Shown here: in pieces, positions 22,326-34,458 of the stretch
Numbering within the stretch: position 1 is the stretch's first letter
Layout: every line of letters starts with the position of its first letter
NCBI RefSeq assembly: GCF_042186555.1
Contig: NC_133326.1
Location: 688,166,444-688,230,443, forward strand
DNA: 64,000 nt
Direction of reading: 5' to 3'
Source: Aquarana catesbeiana
Lineage: Eukaryota; Chordata; Amphibia; Anura; Ranidae
Notes under the pieces: generated by a model
The model's database searches: none
Told to the model about the DNA's origin: nothing
What the model saw: only the letters and a program-made list of their open reading frames with translations
Translations under genes and position numbers: made by a program

Positions 22326-22348
22326 AATAAAAAATATTGTAAAATAAA
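22326..22348 (+). promoter_or_regulatory. Candidate polyadenylation signals
   Basis: Two AATAAA hexamers (22326-22331, 22343-22348) lie in an AT-rich setting 1.8 kb after the stop of exon C, and I noticed no earlier AATAAA. AATAAA is common in AT-rich DNA by chance, so support is weak. Confidence 0.25.
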
Positions 22349-23510
22349 TATATTCATTGTTAATGCATTGAAGTTGTTATGAGATATCATGCCAAATGAA
22401 ATAAATGCATTTTTTTATAAAGCTGTTTCTTTTTTTTTTACAAAATTATAGAAATATGCAAAATGAACAAAAACATAAAATGGCACTGCAATGACATGAA
22501 TCTATTTGGTGAAAAGAAGTAGTTAAAGTGTATCTAAACACTAAAGGACAAAAATGTAATGTATTACAGCTTAACAATCCTTAGATGTGATGGCTGCATT
22601 TGTTTTCTTTATTTCAGATTTATTTTTCCTTATTTAGACCTGGTGATCCTCCCGGTAACACAATTCCTGGCCTAGGGGGACAATTCTCACTCACTCCATT
22701 GTATAGAGGAGCAGCATTGTCCCCCTCTGTGGGGACTACAGAACACATTCCCCTCATTTCTTGTCCATAACAAACAGGTTATTCAGTAGTCCACAGAAAT
22801 AGCTGGGAAAAATGCTAATTAATTAACTAATAACATAGCACAAGCAGAGAGTGCGGGAACGTATAGGTGGCCTAATAAGAAGTATACTCCATTTTTCAGT
22901 GCTATGCCAAAAAGGTGGTCTAATCTTTTCCTATTATGGCAGCAAGATCATGGGGAACCCCAGTCAGTAAGGTGCCTTCCTGATTTTCTATCTGATTTTT
23001 CTGCCATAAACATTAGTTTTTTTCTACTTCTCGTCAAATTTGTTTATTGATTTTGAAAATATACAATTAACAAAATATTGATTACATTAAATGGTAGCAT
23101 TAATTTAATTTACATATCAGCTCTTAGTATTTCTTGTAGTTACAAGCAATGAAAGACTTAAATAGGCTATATGTTTTAGAAAGACTAAGTTGTTACAATC
23201 AATTTTAACAATTATATAATCAAGAGCAACAAAAAAATGAAAAAGTTGTTAAACTTTTAACTTTGAGTAATATGTAATAAAGAAATAATATTAATTACTA
23301 TGAGATTCAGTTATTTATAATAGGACATTAGAGCTTACTATCTATTATTGTATTATAATTGAACATTATAAAAGTGAGTGTGAGTGAGTGTTTCGCTACC
23401 ATTTCGTTATGTAAAAATAAATAGGAGAAGACAGGATAGAATAAGGGATTTCTTAGTAACAATATATACATAGTATATTTTTATCAGCTATTCAAAACAA
23501 AGTTATATAG
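22349..23510. other. AT-rich spacer and LINE 3' untranslated region
   Basis: 22523-22526 is a TTAA followed by agtgtatctaaacac, probably the end of another TTAA MITE. From about 23030 the sequence (read on the - strand) is likely the 3' untranslated part of the LINE whose ORF2 remains begin at 23511. No gene is seen. Confidence 0.35.
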
Positions 23511-25775
23511 TTACCAAGGTCCTAGTAAAGAAGTGTCAAAATTAGGAGAAAGAAAGTGGGTCACCCAAGGACTCCAAATTTTCTCAAATTTAGGTATGTT
23601 ATCGTTGGATATGGCATCTGTTTTCGAGAGGATCATGGCCTGATGTATTCTATTCGTAGTTTCAGAAAGCATTAGTGATGAGGACTTCCACGCTTTGGCG
23701 ATGGTCTGCTTTGCGGCTGTGGTAATTTGTAGAAGGAGTTTAAATTGTGTATAGGAGATTTGGGTAGGCTTTAAATTTAGAAGTGCAATTGTCGGATCTG
23801 GGATGATAGTTTTCTTGAATAATTTAGAGAGCTTTAGGAATATTTCTTTCCAATAATTTTTTGCTATATGGCAATCCCAAAAGATATGAAAATGCATTCC
23901 TAGATCACCACAGCCGCGAAAGCAAAGTGGAGAGTATTGTGGAACATATTTTGCGATCCTAACAGGGACCAGATACCAACGCATAAGTACTTTATAGTTC
24001 GCCTCTAAGGCTACTACATTATGAGAAGATATTTTGGTATTGGCCCAGACTTTATCCCATTTGGATGAGTCCATGTGAAAACCAAGATCATTCTCCCATT
24101 TTTCCACATAGGAGGGTGTTTTTGTATCAGGCAAAGCATTCAGGTGACCATACAACATTGACACAAGCCCCTTTGAGTGGGGGTCATATTTACAAATACG
24201 TTCAAAATGCGTTATGTCACATAGATTATCTCTACCTTGTATAAATGGCATAAAACATTTTTTGATCTGTAGATAACAAAAGAGTTCTGAATCTGGAAAT
24301 TGATGGGTTTCACATATTTCAGGAAATGTTTTAAGTGAAGTGGTCATTATCAGCTCATAGAGTTGTGTTAAATCAGCAGAAATCCATTTTTTAAAAGTTT
24401 TAGGAGATGTATGAGCTGGGTAGAAAAGTGGATTTCTAATAAATGATACAAGAGGTGTATGCGGAGATTGTAGTCTTTTGATTACTTTGAATCTATCCCA
24501 TATAGCAATTGTATGTTTAGTAATCCTATTTTTTATTATTTTATGGTCAGAAGAGGTAGACCATATTAGATTTGGTATGGAGATCGGATCACAGTCGATT
24601 GATTCAATCGCTACCTAGAGGGGGATCTCGTGTTTCGTGTGATATTTAGGAATATGTGCTATTTGTGCTGCATGGAAATAATCAGTAAATTTAGGGAAAC
24701 CTAATCCTCCTTTAAGTTTAGAAAGATAAAGGGTGTGGGTAGGTAAGCGAGATTTTAAGGAGCTCCATATGAATGCTTGTGTTTTACGTTGTAGGTTCCT
24801 AAGGAAGTATGCAGGGATAGGAATGGGTAATACATGAAAGAGATATAACATTTTAGGTAATACAGTCATTTTTATTACATTTATTTTACCAATCCATGAT
24901 ATTGGCAAAGAGGACCATTGTTTAAGAAAATTAGTAATTTTTCGTAGTAGTGGAGGATAGTTAGCAGAGAAGATATCAGATAGATTGGGGGTAAGAGTAA
25001 TACCTAGATATGTGAGGTGAGACGTTGACCATGTAAAAGGGAGAGATGTTTGACCTTGATGTAGTGTTTGCGGGGGTAAAGAGACATTTAAAGCTGTTGA
25101 TTTTTGTGAGTTTATAATTAGTCCAGAAATTTGGGCAAAGTGATCTAGTTTGCTTATAAGATTGGGAGCAGAAATATGAGGGGAAGACATAAAAATTAAT
25201 ATATCGTCAGCAAATAGACATAATTTATGTTGATGGCCTGCTAAATCTATGCCCTTAGTTGATGGGTCTGTACGGATAGCCTGGGCAAGAGGTTCAATGA
25301 GTAAGGCAAATAAAAGTGGGGAGAGAGGACAACCCTGACGTGTTCCTCCATGTATGTCAAACATGTCTGATTTGTATCCTGCATATTTAACATATGCCTT
25401 GGGATTATTATAAAGTGAAGTGACCCAGCTTAGAAATGAGGGCCAAAGCCCCATTTTTGTAGAGTGAAATTTAAGTAGGGCCACGTCACCGTATCAAATG
25501 CTTTTTTGATATGTAATGACAGGAGGCACAGAGGTATTCGCCTTGTTTTAGCTGCTTAAATCAATAATGATGCTCTACGGACATTATCTGCTGCTTGTCG
25601 TAAAGGGATGAAACCTACTTGATCTTTGCTTATTAATGAACCAATTATATTATTAAGACGAGACGCCATTACTTTTGCTAGTAGTTTTATATCTAGGTTT
25701 AATAAGGATATAGGTCTAAAGTTAGTACAAGACGAGTCATCAGACTAAGTTTGGGGATCATTGAAATTATTGCTG
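23511..25775 (-). pseudogene. LINE (L1/Tx1-type) ORF2 remains, - strand
   Basis: Broken reverse-transcriptase frame. In transcription order it shows NFRPISLLNLD and DQVGFIPLRQA (25.6-25.7 kb), IKKAFDTVTW, GGTRQGCPLSPLLFALL (about 25.3 kb), and LFADDILIF (catalytic FADD, about 25.2 kb). The C-terminal domain follows, with CFRGCGDLGMHFHIFWDC, the CCHC-type knuckle. Stops and frame changes lie near 25555, 25485, 24615 and 24350. The endonuclease half is missing: at 25776 the sequence runs into a TTAA element and the other side carries ORF1 instead. Not functional. Confidence 0.8.
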
Positions 25776-26847
25776 TTAAAGTTTCCGGTCAGAAGGACGC
25801 GAGTAGAGGAGAGAGCCGATCGGCTGCTCTCCTGGCAGGGGGGGTCTGCGCTGATTGTTTATCAGCACAGACCCCCCTCAGATCACCACACTGGACCACC
25901 AGGGATCACCACTAGGACCAGCAGGGAAGGGGTAACATGTGGATGGCCAGGTAGGCACCCCATGGCCATCCACATGTGCCCAGTGTGCCCAGTCTGTGCC
26001 AATCAGTGCCCACAAATGGGCACTTATTGGCACCATTATGTTGCAGTGATGCCCAGCAGTGCCACCCTTAGGGGCATCACTGCAAATAACCAGTGTCATC
26101 AGTGCCACCGATCAGTGTCCATCGGTGCCACCTGTCAGTGCCCATCCGTGCCCATCAGTGCCCACCTATCAGTGCCCATCCGTGCCCATCTGTGCCAACT
26201 ATCAGTGCCACCCATAAGTAACCATCAATGCCACCTATGAGTGCCCATCAATGCCACCTACGAGTGCCCATCAGTGCCGCTATGAGTGCCCATCGGTGCC
26301 ACCTATGAGTGCCCATCAGTGCCACATACCAGTGCCACCTATCAGTGCCCCATCAGTGCCACCTATCAGTGCCGCCTATCAGTGCCCATCATCAGTGCCC
26401 GTCAGTGCCACCTCATCAGTGCCACCTCATTGGTGCCACTTAATCGGTGCCCATCAGTGCCGCCATATCAGTGCCTGTCAGTGCAGCCATATCAGTGCCC
26501 GTCAGTGCAGCCATATCAGTGCCCGTCAGTGCAGCCATATCAGTGCCCATAATTGAAGAAAAAAATGTACTTATTTACCAAAAGTTTTAACAGAAACAAA
26601 GAAAAACTTGTTTTTTTTCAAATTTTTTGGTCTTTTTTTATTTGTTGCGCAAAAAATAAAAACTGCAGAGGTGATCAAATATCACCAAAAGAAAGCTCTA
26701 TTTGTGGGAACAAAATGATAAAAAAAAAATTTGTTTGGGTACAGCGTAGCATGACCGCGCAATTGTCATTCAAATTGCGACAGCGCTGAAAGCTGAAAAT
26801 TGGCCTGGGGGGGAAGGTGTCTAAGTGCCTGGTATTGAAGTGGTTAA
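25776..26847 (+). mobile_element. TTAA-type MITE with cagtgcccat minisatellite
   Basis: The right end gaagtggTTAA (26844-26847) and the block 26550-26790 (gcagaggtgatcaaatatca, then aagaaagctctatttgtggg) mark it as a piggyBac-related MITE. At the left, a TTAA (25776-25779) adjoins the LINE, but the bases after it do not form a good inverted end, so the left side may be truncated. The middle (about 25975-26550) is a degenerate 20-25-bp minisatellite of cagtgccacctatcagtgcc type. Confidence 0.6.
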
Positions 26848-27239
26848 GAGACTCCAATTCACTGTCATGTGATAGTACATTAGTTTCAATGTCATCCATT
26901 CTGTTTTCCAATTCAGCTGTGCGTTGGCCTAAATCACCTATTTCTTTTGTCAGTTTCTCTGTAATTTGGTCAGAGGTCTGCTTTAAAGCTTTCTGTAGCA
27001 TTTTCTCTATTTTTTTTTAATATATTTGGGTGTAATGTATCTGCTTGTTGTGGCTGGGAGCTGGCACTGTATTCACTATCTGTGTCATACAGTTTCTGAG
27101 GGAAATGCAGCTGTTTCTTGTCAGCGCAGGCCTTAGCTGTGTGAGGAGAATTTGACTGAGCCATATTACAGGAGCCTCTGAGCGGTATTTCCTTGTGGCT
27201 TTTCACTTTTGTTTTGCCTCGGGCAGCTCCCAAAACCAT
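26848..27239 (-). pseudogene. LINE ORF1 N-terminal fragment, - strand
   Basis: Starts MVLGAARGKTKVKSHKEIPL at 27239 and runs into a coiled coil (LQKALKQTSDQITEKLTKEI and following heptads). It is cut at the TTAA at 26847. The frame slips at a homopolymer (poly-T on the + strand near 27010). Basic N-terminus plus coiled coil is the L1 ORF1 layout; ORF1p coats LINE RNA. It probably belongs to the same LINE as 23511-25775, with the intervening part lost. Confidence 0.6.
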
Positions 27240-28003
27240 TCTATTTGGTCCACAGGGTACTAAGGAGGATATTAGTATGCTTTTTGTTTAGTTACCCTGC
27301 CATTCGGGCGTCTGTGGTCTGTGGGACATGTCCATCGCTGTCTGCTCCGCGCATGCACTCTTATCAGATCTTCTATCCAGACAAAGCGGCAGTGGAAATT
27401 CTTGCCAGTATCCTCACCATGAAAGGTAGAAAGGTCTTTTTCATCCATATATGTCATAGCCTTTAGCATATTATGAACAACTGATTCAACAAAAGTTTCA
27501 AATCATGACTGGAGTGATGAATATCACGCACCCCTCCTATAAATTTAGGAAAACCACCCAACATACTATAATTTATGCTATGCCAAGCCATTGTGCAGCA
27601 TCCCACCTTAGATGTCAAATATATTGATCAATACGCATTATGCAATATGTACAGATGTTATGAAAATTATTTTAGGTTTAAATGCTTCTCTTTGGTTTTA
27701 AGATAAAGTTCAAGAGATAAAAAACATACATAAACAAAGAAGATAAAAAAAATGAAAAGCAAAATGTATCAGGAAAAGGGAGAAAAATTAAAAATTAGGG
27801 CGTTGAAGAAAAAAAGAAAAAAAGGTCCATTGCTCGATGAATATTGAGAGAGTCCATGAATTCTTTATAATTGTTGTCTATTCCGCATTTCTCCCATAAT
27901 TCTCCCCCACTAGCCAGCAATTTCAGACTGTGCTTCTGCTATTCACATGCAAGCAAGTATCTCCGGCAGTACCTGAAAGACAAAACTCTCCAACAAAAAC
28001 TCA
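27240..28003. other. Probable LINE 5' region and AT-rich spacer
   Basis: 27240-27480 is likely the 5' leader of the - strand LINE. Beyond it is AT-rich sequence with A-runs (27690-27840) and no recognised element or gene. Confidence 0.35.
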
Positions 28004-28246
28004 TTAGCGAGGTTTGAAGTTTGAAGCTAATTCACCCCCCACTGCTAGAGAAGTGTCATCTGCATTCAAAAACAGATCTGGAGAATGTACACCTTGTACC
28101 CCCTTCAACTGCTCTAATAATTGATCACGTTCCCCTCTCATCTTGTCATACTCAATCTTCAGGTGGTCATAATTCTGTTTTAACTGAGAAAATGGTATCC
28201 AGGTTTTGGTCCTTTTCTTATTATTTTGGTCAGCTCTGTTCTTCAT
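28004..28246 (-). CDS. Unidentified 80-codon coiled-coil frame, possibly gag-related
   Basis: An open frame rich in Lys, Glu, Gln and Asp. It has a predicted coiled coil (FSQLKQNYDHLKIEYDKMRG, then ERDQLLEQLKG) and ends LASNFKPR. It is on the same strand as the gag-like frame at 44217-46410 and lies on the other side of the LINE and SINE insertions, so it might be a displaced part of that gene. I could not match the two sides by a SINE target duplication. It could equally be chance or another element. Confidence 0.25.
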   Translation of the reverse strand: MKNRADQNNKKRTKTWIPFSQLKQNYDHLKIEYDKMRGERDQLLEQLKGVQGVHSPDLFLNADDTSLAVGGELASNFKPR

Positions 28247-28440
28247 ATAATTATTTTATTTTATTATTTATTTATGGGGCGTGGCCTAGGCATGGCGGCG
28301 TGAGGACGCTTCTCTACAGGGCTCCCGGCCGGCGGTTTCCCCGCAGCACACTACCGCACATTACCGGCATCTAACGGCTCCTACCTGCCCCCTCAGACAC
28401 CTGAGAAGCCCGATCGCCACACAATCGCTCTGGAGCCGGC

Positions 28441-29748
28441 GTGGACCGCTATTTACGTCCACCGAATCCGGCGGCTTCCACACCAACGGCCGCAAAGATG
28501 GCGCCGGCCCGCCACACAGCACAAGGCACAGCAGAAGTTTCCAGCGTTGCTGATCCTCCTCTACAGACGGCAGATGATCACACCATGCCGCCCTTCTCAC
28601 CGCCCAGTGACCTTTCGCCCTGTCTTCCTAGATCTCTGGCTGCATCACCAGACAGAGAAGACACCCTGCACAGCCCAGCGCTCCCAGCTTCACCCACAGC
28701 TCCTATCCCATCCAGCGCTCTGAGTTTCAGCCCAGGAGACATGGAGGAACAGAGGCAACTAACCATGCACCAGAACGCAGTGAGTACACTATATTGTACA
28801 CAGCAAGCACAGGGTCTCCCTCTCCATGCCACCTCTGAACAAAGACTGTGGGATTTCCTGCAGCAGCTACCCACAAGAACTGACCTAGAATCAATTGTTC
28901 AGAGGATGGAGACAGCCTTAAAGGGAGAAATACAATCTATCAGACAGGATGCAGTGGTGCTGGACTCCCGTGTCACTGTAGTAGAGCAGGAGCAGATCAC
29001 TGTGTCACAATCTGTGCAAACCCTACAGACATCCCAAGCCGAACTTACTGACCAAATCATACAGCTGCACCTACTTCAGGACGACTTGGAAAATCGCAGC
29101 CGCAGGCAGAACATCAGGCTAAGGGGCTTACCCGAAAGTGTTCCAAACTCAGAATTGCGCTCATCAGTGGTTAATGTCTTCAACCGTTACCTAGACCGCC
29201 CGCCAGACTCTGAGATCATCATTGACAGAGTTCATAGGACCCTGGGCCCTAGACCGGATACATCTGATAGACCAAGAGACATCCTATGCTGTTTACACTC
29301 CTTCAGCCTTAAAGAGGATATATTACAGCAGGCTTGGAGGGTAGGAGTCCTGGAATTTGATGGTGCAGCTGTCCACCTTCTGCCAGATGTTTCCAGAAAA
29401 ACCCTCCTTATGCGACGATCGCTCAAACCTCTCCTGGATGGTCTTGGGGAGAAAGGTCTGACGTACAAGTGGGGGCACCCATTTCACCTTATAGTTCGTA
29501 AGGGTCCAGATACCTTCTCTCTGCGCCACCCTTCGGAGCTCCCAGACCTCTTCTCCTTTGCCGACATGGAGCCGTTCCCAGTGCCCAACTGGCTGCTGAC
29601 AGTTATTGCCAAAGATCCGATGCGCCAAGCTCTCCCGGGTAGACCACAAAGGGCCCACTACAGTCGCCGTGGCCGAGGGAACCACTCTCAAGTTAGACGG
29701 GCGGGAAACTCTCGCTCACAACCCCCGAATGCAGAAGCGTTGGGCTGA
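28441..29748 (+). CDS. LINE ORF1 protein (435 aa)
   Basis: An intact frame of usual length for L1-type ORF1p, the RNA-binding chaperone that trimerises and packages LINE RNA. Visible order: a Pro/Ser/Thr-rich disordered N-terminus (1-110), a coiled coil (about 135-215), then the RRM entry motif ENRSRRQNIRLRGLPE at about 217-232. The second half of the RRM includes IIDRVHRTLGP. The C-terminal domain holds KWGHPFHLIV, and the protein ends in a basic Arg/Gly/Ser tail (about 400-430). The first ATG after the leader is used. No stop or frameshift is seen, so the element is young. Its partner ORF2 follows 1.1 kb downstream. Confidence 0.85.
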   Translation: MDRYLRPPNPAASTPTAAKMAPARHTAQGTAEVSSVADPPLQTADDHTMPPFSPPSDLSPCLPRSLAASPDREDTLHSPALPASPTAPIPSSALSFSPGDMEEQRQLTMHQNAVSTLYCTQQAQGLPLHATSEQRLWDFLQQLPTRTDLESIVQRMETALKGEIQSIRQDAVVLDSRVTVVEQEQITVSQSVQTLQTSQAELTDQIIQLHLLQDDLENRSRRQNIRLRGLPESVPNSELRSSVVNVFNRYLDRPPDSEIIIDRVHRTLGPRPDTSDRPRDILCCLHSFSLKEDILQQAWRVGVLEFDGAAVHLLPDVSRKTLLMRRSLKPLLDGLGEKGLTYKWGHPFHLIVRKGPDTFSLRHPSELPDLFSFADMEPFPVPNWLLTVIAKDPMRQALPGRPQRAHYSRRGRGNHSQVRRAGNSRSQPPNAEALG

Positions 29749-30767
29749 ACCTTCACACGCAAATTGCTGACACGCACCCAGATCAGTTTTGCCTTGTTTT
29801 TCTTTTTTTTTTTTTTTTTTTTTTTTCTCAGGTTGAGTTTAAATTACTTCTCGGTTGCTTGATGACATGTCAGGAACATTATGTGTGAGGCTCGCAAACT
29901 AGAGGCCCTCCAGCTTGACATTCAGCACACACTGGTCCACGAACGAAAATAGGCCTCCCCTAGGCATCGATCATCCCACATAATAGTTGGCTTGTTTCTA
30001 ATGTGACAAACCCAGTACTACGCTTGGTACCTTCAACTCGGACCCATTGCCCTCAAAATACAACTGGAACAATGCTTCCTAGCCTACACGCAAGAGCAAT
30101 TTCTCTCCCTTTTTTTTTTTTTTTTTTTTTTGTTGACCACGCCCAAAGTATTGGAATAATGCTGACTGCCTAATGATGAAACCGTAGACATAACATTGTA
30201 TTATTTGCCATAGAGACTATACGTATTCATGTTCCCTATGATGACAAGTATATAAATATGTATATAACTAGGGATATCTATGTCCTAACGAGGGGTTTTC
30301 TTCCTCTTTTTTATTTATTTATTTATTTATTTTTTTGTGCAAATGTGAGCAGGTAACTGTTTCTTCAACTAACACCTTACACTTTTTACAGGTTGTACAC
30401 CATGGTTAAAGTCTTTTTTGGGTTCCGCTGAGATGCCGTGGCCCTGATGTCTAGATTTGGGCGCTGTGCGGCTCCGGGGTTGGGACGCGGGACCGGTGCT
30501 GTCCTAGTTTAAGTTTCAAGTTTAGTTTTAATTTTAAGTTTTTTTTTTTTTTTTCCCAGCCGGGTAACAATAAAGGTGCCTTAATGGCTGACCACAAAGG
30601 CTGCGGGGGCCCATATGGCCGGGGCCCGGAACTCAGCTGTGCCTTACCACTCCCCGCACTAGGCACACTCTGCCCAGGTGGCAGTAGTTTCTCTCTGCGG
30701 AGTTTACATTTTGGACTACTAGATCTCTTCTCTTCTTACCTTTCTTCTTCTTTCTCTTGTCAATCTT

Positions 30768-30798
<31 letters not shown>

Positions 30799-30884
30799 CT
30801 CCCTTCACCCATTTCCCTCCCCTCCTCTCCTCCCCTCCCTGTGCACCCCGGGAGTTAACGCAAGTTGACCTGGACCTGGACAAC
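29749..30884 (+). other. Spacer between LINE ORF1 and ORF2
   Basis: A 1.1-kb non-coding stretch with several poly-T tracts (29801-29826, 30111-30131, 30539-30554, 30775-30799). It is longer than in mammalian L1 but open in composition. Nothing else is seen; no IRES-like structure could be judged by eye. Confidence 0.5.
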
Positions 30885-33800
30885 ATGACTGTCAGAATCC
30901 TCTCATGGAACATAAAGGGGCTGAACTCCCCGGAGAAGCGTACTAGCTGTCTCGCCGAGCTCTGGAGGCAAAGAGCGCATATTGCATTCCTCCAAGAGAC
31001 TCACTTTAGGGCAGACAGGATACCTAAACTAATTAACAAACACTTCCCAACGGCCTATCACAGTCCGTCTTTGTCCTCTAAATCAAAAGGGACGAGTATA
31101 CTCATTTCTAAATCCCTCCAATGGCAATTCCTCGAGGAGTTCCGTGATCAGGAGGGTAGGTTCCTCCTCATAAAAGGAAAAATTTGTTCTCGGACCTTCA
31201 CTCTCGCGAACATCTACCTTCCAAATTCAAATCCCCTCCCCACCCTCGAGGCTTTCTTATCCACTCTCGACTCCTTCCTTGAGGGAACACTTGTCCTAGG
31301 TGGGGATTTCAACTTAACATTGGACCCCCATAAAGACTCCTCCTCGAACCTGTCTTCCCTCCCTAGGGGAACCCGACTTCGCCTAAAAGATCTTTTACAC
31401 TCACACCAACTAATCGATATCTGGAGAATAATGCACCCTCAAGAACGGGACTACACCTTCTATTCCACCGTTCATGGGTCTTACTCCAGAATCGACCTTT
31501 TTTTCTTAAAACACTCAGCCATCCCCATGGTCACCAAGACGGACATAGGTCATATAGCACTTTCCGATCACGCTCCAATTCTGTTGGAGATGTCTATTTC
31601 ACAAGCATCCCCCAGGACATCCACGTGGCGACTTAACGAAACGCTCCTAAAAGACCCAGAGATTGCCGCTGACGTCCTTCGGGAACTCAAGTCATACTTT
31701 TCTGTCAACAAAGATTCTGTAGACAACCCAGCCATTGTATGGTCAGCACATAAGTGCGTCATTAGAGGCATACTAATCAAACACGGTCATGCGGCCAAAC
31801 AACGTCGTGTTAAAACCTTGACTGACCTCTTAACGCAACTTCACACTTTGGAACGTCAACATAAGAGTCGGCCCGATAGTGCTGCCGAGACGGAACTTGT
31901 CCGTCTTCGGGAAGCTATACGAGACCATTCCATGTACGAGGCGAAACATGTACTACTAAAGGCCCGGCGTTCTTTTTACGAATACGGCGATAAATGTGGT
32001 CGGCTATTGGCCCACGCCATACGTGCGAAGCGCTCTCAGACATACGTGCCCGCTCTTCTCTCGTCATCGGGCTCCAGAGTCCATTCGTCCCCGGAGCTGG
32101 CGGATACTTTCCGTACTTTTTACTACAAGCTGTATAATTTGGATCCAATTCCCACCCCTCAGTTGCTACCCCAAAAAACCCTAGACATTTGCAAATATCT
32201 TCAAGAGACTGACCTTCCTACGCTGACGACTGAAGAGCGAGTAGACTTGTCCAAACCTATTACCATGGAAGAATTTGCAGCCGCAATAGCTGACACCCAG
32301 CCCGGTAAGGCTCCTGGACCGGATGGTTTTACCCTCCCATATTACAAACTATACCTGGACACTTTGGCACCTTCATTCCTTGCAGCCTTTAATTCTGTGC
32401 TAGACGGACACAATCTCCCTGCTGACATGCTACGCGCATCTATATCTGTGATCCCTAAGCCGGGTAAAGACCCACTACTATGCGCCAATTACAGGCCCAT
32501 TTCACTTCTGAATTGTGATATGAAACTTTTCACTAAAATCCTGGCCTCCCGGATGAATGCCTTATTACCACGTCTGGTCGGAATAGACCAAGTCGGTTTT
32601 ATTCAAACTAGAGAGGCCAGGGACAACACCACCCGGACACTGAACATCATAGAAAAAGCGAAGCGTTCCCGAATACCCTTACTGCTCCTTTCTACGGATG
32701 CCGAGAAGGCTTTTGACAGGGTGGACTGGACCTTCCTTCGGGAGACACTTAAATTTGTGGGTATGCCAGATTCCATCCTGTCATGGATTTCGGCCATCTA
32801 TGAGAATCCCACAGCGACTGTCCGGGTAAACGGCTTTGACTCCAGCCCTTTCTCCATCTCGAACGGCACCAGACAGGGCTGCCCCCTGTCTCCAATGCTG
32901 TTCGTCCTCTCCCTGGAACCTTTTCTACGCCACATCAGAAGTAACCAGTCCATAAAAGGCATCCAATCGGATCAATGCCAACACAAAGTTGCGGCTTATG
33001 CCGACGACCTCTTGTTCTACATTACCGAGCCCCTCACCTCTCTACCCTCCTTGTTACAGGAGCTAAAACGTTATGGCACCCTTTCTAATTTTAAGGTCAA
33101 CTTACAAAAATCAGAGGCCTTAAATGTATCCTTGTCAGATTCTACCATTTCTAACTTACGCCCCTTCTTTCCATTCAAATGGGCTGCTCGCTCAATACAA
33201 TATCTAGGAACAAAAATCTCTGCAAAACTACAAGACATTGTCACCCTCAACTTTCAGCCCCTTCTATCTACGCTCGCTGCTGACCTAGAGAGATGGAACT
33301 CCCTGGCCCTTTCCTGGTTCGGCCGCTGCAATATACTTAAAATGAATGCAATGCCCAGACTCCTGTACTTATTGCAGGCGCTGCCCGTTAAGATACCTCA
33401 AACATTTTTTCACGCCGTTCGCTCACTATTCATCAGATTCATCTGGCATGGAAAACACCCACGTCTTGGCAGAACACTCCTATTAAGACCAAAGACTAAA
33501 GGCGGTCTCGGATTCCCAGATCCAGCTCTATACTATACCGCGGCACATATGACCAGAGTGGTGGACTGGTGCCGTCACAGTGATTTGAAGCTCTGGGTCT
33601 CGATGGAGCGGGAGGCAGCCAGAGCCCCTCTGGCGGGACTATCTTGGGCTGGGAAAACTCCTGCCACCCACTTGACCACTCACCCACTGATTGGACCAAC
33701 TCTTATGGAACTGAAGAGGTTTTTCCGTTTAGCCTCATTAAGAAACTTTCCATCCCCACTGACGCCACTTATTGGTCATCCGGATTTTCTACCTGGCCTC

Positions 33801-34368
33801 ACTGACCCGTCCTTTCGATCACAAGCCCCGAGGGGGCTCATGAGGGCCTCCACGCTCCTGTGGTCCTCCGGTTGGCCAGCTACAGAGAGCCTGCTCTCAG
33901 GTCGGGCTCCACTTCGGTTGGACCACTGGAGGATAAATCAATTATCCCACTTCCTTGGCTCACTGCCCAAACCAAACCACTTTGTCAGAGAGCTCCACTC
34001 TTTTGAGGAGCTCTGTTTGGGTGAGGGACCGATTCGGAGATCCTTATCAGCCTCCTACAAATCCCTCTTGGAACTGCACGCCACAGAGGATCCCCCATTC
34101 TTAGCAAAATGGGAGAGAGACTTGCAAGTCACCTTCACAGAACCCCAAAAAGAACGCATACTCTTTTTCGCACAGAAATCCTCTTTGTGCAGCAAATACC
34201 AAGAGACCGCATATAAAATAGTGACGCGCTGGTACAGGACCCCTTCAGTGTTAGCCAAGATATTTCCTTTACAATCTGACCGCTGCTGGCGTTGTAACCT
34301 ACATCCAGGCACTCTAATACATATTTTCTGGGACTGCCCTGTACTGAAAACTTTTTGGCAGCCGGTGC
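30885..34368 (+). CDS. LINE ORF2 (endonuclease and reverse transcriptase), interrupted
   Basis: Codes for the enzyme that nicks the target and copies LINE RNA there. The AP-type endonuclease occupies about residues 1-235: SWNIKGLN (7-14), QETH, GGDFN (139-143) and SDHAPI (227-232, with the catalytic D-H pair). The reverse transcriptase spans about 450-800: PGPDGF, NYRPISLLNCD, DAEKAFDRVDW, GTRQGCPLSPML and YADD at 705-708. A CCHC knuckle follows at C1134, C1137, H1146 and C1151. Up to base 34368 there is no stop. The piggyBac sits inside codon 1162 (CTT), and the last 110 residues continue at 43436. The host frame is therefore intact apart from this insertion. A read-through frame extends a further 72 codons into the piggyBac end. 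Confidence 0.85.
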
Positions 34369-34418
34369 TTAACCAGTTGCCGACCGCCGCACGACTATAT
34401 ACGTCGACAGAGCGGCAC

Positions 34419-34458
34419 GGGCAGGCAAAAGGACGTACAGGTACGTCCTTGCCTGCCC
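34419..34458. repeat. Subterminal palindrome near the left piggyBac end
   Basis: The arms gggcaggcaaaaggacgtac (34419-34438) and gtacgtccttgcctgccc (34441-34458) are complementary except for two extra A. It lies about 50 bp inside the left end. Subterminal repeats of piggyBac-type elements often serve as transposase binding sites, so this is a plausible one. Confidence 0.6.

Noticed and set aside
28578..28874. - strand frame opposite LINE ORF1
   Set aside because: Antisense shadow of a well-supported coding sequence with ORF1 motifs on the + strand.
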